This document shows positions 58,051-64,000 of a DNA stretch of 64,000 nucleotides, piece by piece. The notes below the pieces were generated by a model, which was not told the DNA's origin, ran no database searches, and saw nothing but the letters and a program-made list of their open reading frames with translations. The stretch's first letter is position 1, and each line of letters starts with the position of its first letter. The position numbers and the translations under genes are program-made. Source of the DNA: Stenopsyche tienmushanensis (Eukaryota; Arthropoda; Insecta; Trichoptera; Stenopsychidae); NCBI GenBank assembly GCA_008973525.1, contig WACJ01000550.1, positions 1,488,001-1,552,000 on the forward strand, in the 5' to 3' direction.

Positions 58051-61000
58051 CAGTGAAAATTATTTAGAGTATTTTCATCATTCTTCTTTCTCACTCTCCA
58101 GGGATTGTAATGATAGTGCTTGTTTTTATTATAAACAGGTTTATTTGTATATTAAAATGGTTCTTTCAATCTCGTCATTATTTCATGATACTTTCGAATA
58201 TCTATCAGTATCTGAATCTATATTTTAAAATTATTGAATCACATTATTGATTTGATCAAAAACTGCAGCAAGGTCCTGAAGAACAATTTTATTGAGTGGT
58301 TTTTCGAGTTTATATATTGTAGTTCTTTCAACTCCTTTAAATTTTCGAAGTGAAATTTCTATAGGCGCAGTAATTGAGTTGAACGTCATGTTTGCCTATT
58401 AATGTGTTGCGAAAATTAAAGAATAGGGTTACCGTGCAAGTTTGTCAGTTTACTTTTGAATGAGTAGATTTGATTAGAGCAAAGGAGAGCTAATGACGCC
58501 ACTCCAGAACGATCAAGATAGAATAACAAAATTGGTCAACAATAAGAATGATGCTAGCATCTTAATTATCAAAACAAACGCCTGCTCTCAAGACAACACG
58601 AATAAAAGTCATCTTATCTTTGTTGAATGAGCTTAATAGCTTATCCGATAATAGCGATTTCAGTTAATTATATCTAAATTTTATGACGGTTAAATGATTC
58701 CTTAGAGTACGATTTTTTGTTGAATAATAAATATGAACACTGAGAATGTTTAGACGTGTAAGGGTACCTTTATGGCACAATTTTGCCATCGATGCACGAG
58801 TATATGAAGAGATGCAAGACTTCCAAGATTTCCGGTCCGATAGGGTTAATGTTGCATTATTATTACTTAGTTCATTAATAGCAACTTCCATTAGAGTCAG
58901 AACATCAAGTAAATTTCTTAAAATAATTAATTCACTTTAAAAAAAAATATCCATATTCATATCCGCCAATATTTTATTAACAGGATCAAAAACTACCTCT
59001 AAGAAATGGTTTAGCTCAGGCAGTGAATACCTCAGTATTAGTGTGATCTTTCGTCGATTTTGTAAAATATTCTATTAAAAATGTATCCGAATACTACTCG
59101 GATATTTCCCCAAATATCCGAAAATGGAATTATAATAAATATTATTATATATTAATAAATAAACTCATTGTTATCATAATGGGTTTATTTATTAAAATAG
59201 TTAGTACTGAGAGAACGATAGTGATCCAACACTACTATCAATTACTTACACATATATTTCAAGAAAAGATCAATAGAAAATGTGAGGAAAATATACCAAG
59301 ATGACACGTCATGTGCTATCAAAGAAGAGAAAAATTGCCGAAATTTTGAGAAGGCTGATAGAAGTTCACCAAAAGGACAGTAAAGGATCAAATATCAGTG
59401 CTGGCTGAATATTAAAAGAGTAGTATTATATATGATTTTTTTACAGTGTGAGATGTATTATAGTATCATTATTTAATAGAAAAATATTCCACAATTATAG
59501 TTGATGCAAAAAGTCTATTCAACTACGCTTCATAAATACATATTTGTTGTTCTTATACTATTGATGAAACATGACCTCAGGTATAAAAAAATATACATTT
59601 TTTATATCAATATACGAACATTTTTCTGGGCCACTATGTCGATAAATAAAATATGGAATCGATCAACCACGTAATTATCCATTTTAGGTCTGCCATGCAA
59701 TATCTTATGATGCTTCGTGGAAATACGACCTCAAGGAATACTAAGCTCCAACGCTCGATTGAGTAAGCATCCGCTCAGGTCCCAGTGGGGTAAATTACTT
59801 TTTAATAAACTTTTCCAGAATATATCGAAACAATATTTTTCATGGCGTTAAATAAATATCTGCCCTGGTAGAAAAAATACCAATAAGTTATTAATCCCAA
59901 ATAATTATGATAATTTGTATCGAGTAGTTGTATGAACTTTTTGGATTTATTAAATATGTATACATATTGAATTTGGTTGCTATAAAATTGCGAGTGCTTA
60001 AATTTTTTTCTCATAAGTGGTTGTTATTAATAAGAAAATGATTTTGTGAAGAACTTTTAACTATGTGAAATTTATTTTGTTTCGGGCCTAAAGCCAAGTT
60101 TTCACTTTGGCAGTGAAAGATAAGAGGAAAATCTAGAAAAAAACTTTTTTAATAAATTCCTATTTAACAGATTTTCCCTTTAACGTAGTTTATGCGATTT
60201 AAAAAAGGCGCAAGCTACTTTGCAAGTTACTTTGTAGCGAATCCTTTCTTTACAGCGATGGATATTTTATTTTGAATAAAAGAACCGGTATCATTAGCAC
60301 GATAAGGGATGAATTCTATTCACAAAAAGCTGTACGAATTGTTGATAGAAACAATTTTTTTTGTAAAAAAAGCCTTTTGTAATGAGGTTGAAAAAGGTGT
60401 AATATATCATCGAATATCTTCTATACTTTTCGCATTATTAAGATATATCCAGATGTGAGTTGTGCTGACCCACAGCAGACTTGCGCCCGATTTTCTATTG
60501 AAATCGAGTCACGCAACTTTCATGCCCCCCTGTATACATATATAAAACATGTGCAGAAATGTGAACAAGTGTAACTTACGTCTGCTGTATTTATTGAACC
60601 GTCTTCAAATATCCGAAAGGGTCAGTTGTTTCCGTTGGCAATTCGCTTGTTAAAAATAATTTTCTACATTTGGAAGGTCTTCTATTTGTTTTTCAGTGAT
60701 AAATGTTTTCGATTTATTTTATGGCAGCGTGCAAGGGAAGGCTTTCAGAGCAAGGATAAAAAAGGAAGAAATATTCGCATAAAAGGGAACGCCGTTTCGA
60801 TTTTGCGTTATTGAAAATTTCGATTCCCTCAGTGCATATCGGAGGCGATTACAAGGGTCTCTGCAAACGTACCGGATTTGGGTCTTCCAGGAAACATTGT
60901 TTTTTTTTGTCTGTAAAACATTATTACAGTAAGCGTTTATTTATTGTGTCTACTCCTCAAGGGTGTAACAACAAGTTTCGAAGAGAATTTTTATATTAGG

Positions 61001-63226
61001 ATTAAGGGAAGATATCGAGTCGTAAAAATAGCTCCGCAATCGCAAAAGAGCGAAAGGAATTTTAACTTTCTTATTTCTACAGATAAAAAGTTTTTTTCGT
61101 CCTTTCGAACATAGCTTACAGGATCCATCCTGGACATAAATTTGATTTAATTCGTCCATATAAATATTTCGCTAAAGTATAAAACTTAATACGAAAATTG
61201 GACGCTTTTTATATATCTTTTTCTAAATACACCCGTAAAAGAATATTATTTACATGCTTATGTACAACACTTCATTTTAGTGTTTTGACGTAATTTAATA
61301 AGAAACCTGATACTTTATTACGACGCCGGGGCAAAATTTCTAGGAGGATATATCAGAAGAGGCTTTAAATGGAATTTTTATAAAGCATTTTTTTCTGTAC
61401 TCGGTATAAAATAGGAATCGTATCAAATTAACCAAATTCAGAAGCAAGCAAGTCTTTTTCGATGACGTCTTTATTTTTTCTCTATCCTCCATATTGTTAT
61501 AAGAAAACTTATTTCATATATAATATACACAGCTACGGAGATATGAGTGATCTTACCCTATTAAGGAGAAAATATAGTCAAAAACACAACGTGGAGAAAT
61601 ATGAAGTATTTACCATTTTCCAAGCCGTTAGATAATAGGAAAGAAGAATGCCTGTGTTCTAAGACCCATTCCATGCCATTTTGACCTGGTCACGTACTAA
61701 AATGGTGTATACCCACGTCATATTCTATACTAAATTATTATATCACGGGAATATACGATATCAAACTGCGCAAAAATATATTGCACCACTTAACGAAACT
61801 GAGCACTAGTATGAATTTTGCTATGCTTCGATGTAAGCATACTTCGGGAAAGGCTTTAAATTTACAACGGAATGCTTTTAAATTCGACTTAAACAGCTTT
61901 TGGAATGGAAATTAGTTAGAAATTAGTAAGACTTGTACTCATATTATGCACTTCGTATATTATTTTTTTCTATTACGATAATGTCAACTGCTCGTTATGG
62001 ATGCATATCCTTTGAGGTTTGATATGCTAATTAATGTCGTGATCCTAAAGTATCCAACAATTCCACTAGGAACAATAATTCATTTCACGATGATTGATGT
62101 AATTGCCTAGAACTTACATTCGATTAAAAATATTCAATGAATTTTAGCCATCATTATTTTAAATCAAACTTTAAAATATGATGTTATCAATATTTTCAAC
62201 TAAAAAATAATAGATTGTGGTTACATTTCTAGTATATATTTTGATTTCGCGGTTTGCATGACGTAAATCATGCAAAACGACATTTGGCATTCAGATATTT
62301 AGCTTTGTATTCTTAAATATTAATTTACGCATATTAAGAATTAATTTAAACTAAATAATGTATGATTAGATCATTTAATACCATCCTTCAAATTAATAGG
62401 AGAGCACTTTAATTAATAAAACAATCAATAGGAACTCTGTGTATGTCATCAAATTTTGATTCGTGCTTTAGCTAAGGTTAATAGATTATATGTGGCATTC
62501 TCAATAAAAGTGTATTTTACCAAATGTTTAGTTAATATTTAATTTGATTAATATTATGAATGTGAAATAAATTTATTTCAATTAATTGCAATTCTGCTAC
62601 AAATATTCTTATGGATTATGAATGCGAAACTCTCTGGTGTAAGGCTATTTTATCTCTCTCATTAATGTAAGCCTTTGAAGACATCTACACGTTTCTTACA
62701 CAATTAATTATGTATAATCGTTTCTCGTTAATTTCAAAAAAGGCAATCCATAGCTTAAAAGCAACTAAATTATTACGGAATTATTAGTTTATGCGAATAG
62801 TGAACGAAGAATAGCTAATACCACAAACAGAAATATTATTTTTACCAGGATACACATAAGATACATAAAAAACTAGTTTAAAAATTTAAATTTTAGATTA
62901 CTATCTTATCCTAATTACAAATATGGAGGAAATATAGAAAACTTAAAATACCTTTGCGAAAAAATATGTGTTTTTACACAAAAAATCCATATCCCATATT
63001 CCTTTATAAAAGGAAGCTTATTTTTTTATGTATTATTTTAAGAATGGTATATGGAAAAGTGATTTTTTTTTACAGCTTTGTTTTGTACAATTTTGAATTG
63101 GAGTTACTTATGTTGCTTCAAAGAGGAGCAGCGTATGTGATTATTGACGAAAAAGCTGTGATTATTGATGAAAAAGCACTGCGTCGACGACAAACGGAGT
63201 GCAGCTCCCCCATGGCTGCTTAGCGT
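58051..63226. other. AT-rich non-coding DNA
   Basis: Open frames at 58664-58940 (both strands), 59802-60014, 60626-61159 and 62954-63223 show no known motif. Patches with more G+C lie at about 58390-58620, 60440-60620 and 60830-61150. At 63136-63177 a 21 bp unit (TGTGATTATTGACGAAAAAGC) is repeated twice in tandem with one change. Nothing supports a gene. Confidence 0.5.
63136..63177 (+). repeat. tandem 21 bp duplication
   Basis: Two adjacent copies of TGTGATTATTGAYGAAAAAG plus C, one base different. The length of 21 keeps reading frame, but the surrounding frame (62954-63223) is not recognised as a protein. Confidence 0.7.
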
Positions 63227-63595
63227 AGAGTGCGGTATTTGATGACGAGAGTGTTGGTAGATCGAGCAAAAATAAATTGAATAGGCAAGGTCCTAAAATA
63301 CTGCCCTGAGGAACTCCCGCTGAAACAGATTGGGGAGTTGACGTTGCTCAAGATTACCAAAAATGATCTTTTGTACAGGTAGGATTAGATTATTTTAATA
63401 AGGTAATTTGGCAAATAAAGGGATATCATTTTATGAATCAGACCACGGTGCCAGATAGTGTCGAACGACTTTTCGAAGTCGAGTAGTACTATACCAGTAC
63501 TTCTCTTCATGTTAAAGTTTTTAGAAATATACTCGGTCAGTCTAGTCAACTGTTGGACCGTAGAGTGGTTCCTACCACAAGAATACATACTTCTT
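63227..63595 (-). pseudogene. Jockey/CR1-like LINE reverse transcriptase fragment
   Basis: The first piece reads [20 protein letters not shown] and [20 protein letters not shown] followed by [18 protein letters not shown]. This is the finger/palm region of non-LTR reverse transcriptases, with the first catalytic Asp in [10 protein letters not shown]. After a frameshift near 63384 it resumes STPQSVSAGVPQGSILGP and CLFNLFLLDLPTLSSSNTAL, the B block of the same domain, and breaks off at ALYA, just where the YADD motif is expected. So the copy lacks the second and third catalytic Asp, the thumb, and the upstream endonuclease. In a live element this enzyme copies its RNA at a nicked target site. 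Both ends are abrupt; no poly-A tail is visible. Confidence 0.9.
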
Positions 63596-63599
63596 GCTT

Positions 63600-63734
63600 C
63601 TTTACAAAACTTACAACCGGTGTTTTTTTCATCATAACATTATTTATTAAACATATTTTGAAATTCTATAGATTTAATAAATTTGTTTTAAAATATAAGG
63701 TGTATGATGCATAGAATCTTTCAGATCTACATTT
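63600..63734. other. AT-rich spacer between LINE and LTR-like repeats
   Basis: Nothing recognisable; A/T-rich with AATAAAT motifs only. Confidence 0.4.
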
Positions 63735-64000
63735 ACGGTTTTAATGATCGAACCGTGATGTTACTGGACGAATGGGTAAGAATAGACAGGCGTCGAATAG
63801 AAAGACTCTCTTCTCTAAATAACTCTTTATTTCACACGAGAGAGAGAGATCTGGCTGCAGGAAGGACGACCTTCCGCAGCCAAGGCTAACCGACGACTCG
63901 TCCGACTCCCGCCTCCTGCGCGTCACTCCCCAACCGGCAACGGTGCACGCACAAAAAGCGTTCCGTCGGTATGCAGGTGCAATGTCTTCTTAGGGCCACA
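63735..64000 (-). mobile_element. LTR-like repeat, copy 2, running off the window edge
   Basis: The part from 63755 to 63965 matches 57825-58045 (AGAAAGACTCTCTTCTCTAA, GAGAGAGAGATCTGGCTGCA, CTTCCGCAGCC, CTGCGCGTCACTCCCC). Read on the minus strand, the last bases are TGTGGCCCTAAGAAGAC, which would be a regular TG LTR start at or just beyond 64000, and AATAAA lies at about 63829 with CAGTAACA at 63760-63767 as a possible end. That would give an LTR of about 240 bp. A primer-binding site is not evident after it. The rest of the element, if any, would lie outside the window. Confidence 0.55.

Noticed and set aside
1..64000. CRISPR arrays, operons, bacterial promoters, rRNA
   Set aside because: No regularly spaced repeats, no dense coding, and TE content typical of animals; the GC-rich 44.4 kb block looked rRNA-like at first but has LTR ends and a target duplication.

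Overview
This 64 kb window is AT-rich, intron- or gene-desert-like DNA of a metazoan, most likely an insect or other arthropod. The base for that is its repeat load: mariner, Tigger/pogo, hAT, IS630/Tc1-type DDE, Jockey-type LINE and LTR elements, plus a tRNA-derived SINE-like repeat. I see no intact protein-coding gene. The longest open frame is under 140 codons, and every frame I can recognise is a decayed transposable-element (TE) or TE-like protein with stops and frameshifts. I see no rRNA, functional tRNA, CRISPR array or bacterial or viral gene layout.

Layout. 1-5.6 kb: AT-rich non-coding. 5.57-6.35 kb: hAT remnant with a transposase C-terminus; its non-coding part recurs at 27.7-28.0 kb. 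8.1, 10.5 and 15.4 kb: three copies of a tRNA-like SINE head. 10.6-11.5 kb and 42.2-43.5 kb: two deleted Tigger copies in opposite orientation. 17.5-18.0 kb: a short pogo-like element. 18.85 kb: a probable hAT terminus. 20.4-21.5 kb: fossil of an arthropod multicopy protein of unknown function. 32.83-33.05 kb: a 225 bp mariner-type MITE with about 70 bp inverted repeats; single ends of the same family lie at 15.0, 18.9 and 46.7 kb. 38.71-39.87 kb: a mariner with perfect 31 bp terminal repeats and TA duplication but a dead transposase. 44.43-45.08 kb: a GC-rich solo LTR with a 4 bp duplication. 57.4-58.05 kb: a DDE transposase tail abutting an LTR-like fragment, which recurs at the right edge (63.7-64.0 kb) next to a Jockey-type reverse transcriptase fragment.

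Between the TEs are patches of markedly less AT-rich, non-repetitive, non-coding DNA (about 2.4-3.0, 8.56-8.96, 16.5-17.15, 25.05-25.5, 31.6-32.3, 37.4-38.1, 43.8-44.2, 48.05-48.25, 50.1-51.15 and 55.9-56.6 kb). They are the best candidates for conserved regulatory sequence or short exons, but nothing in this single sequence proves that.

The genes do not work together as a pathway. The window is an archive of several independent transposon invasions, partly nested, in a region that tolerates insertion. All family calls rest on reading motifs by eye; no database search was possible.
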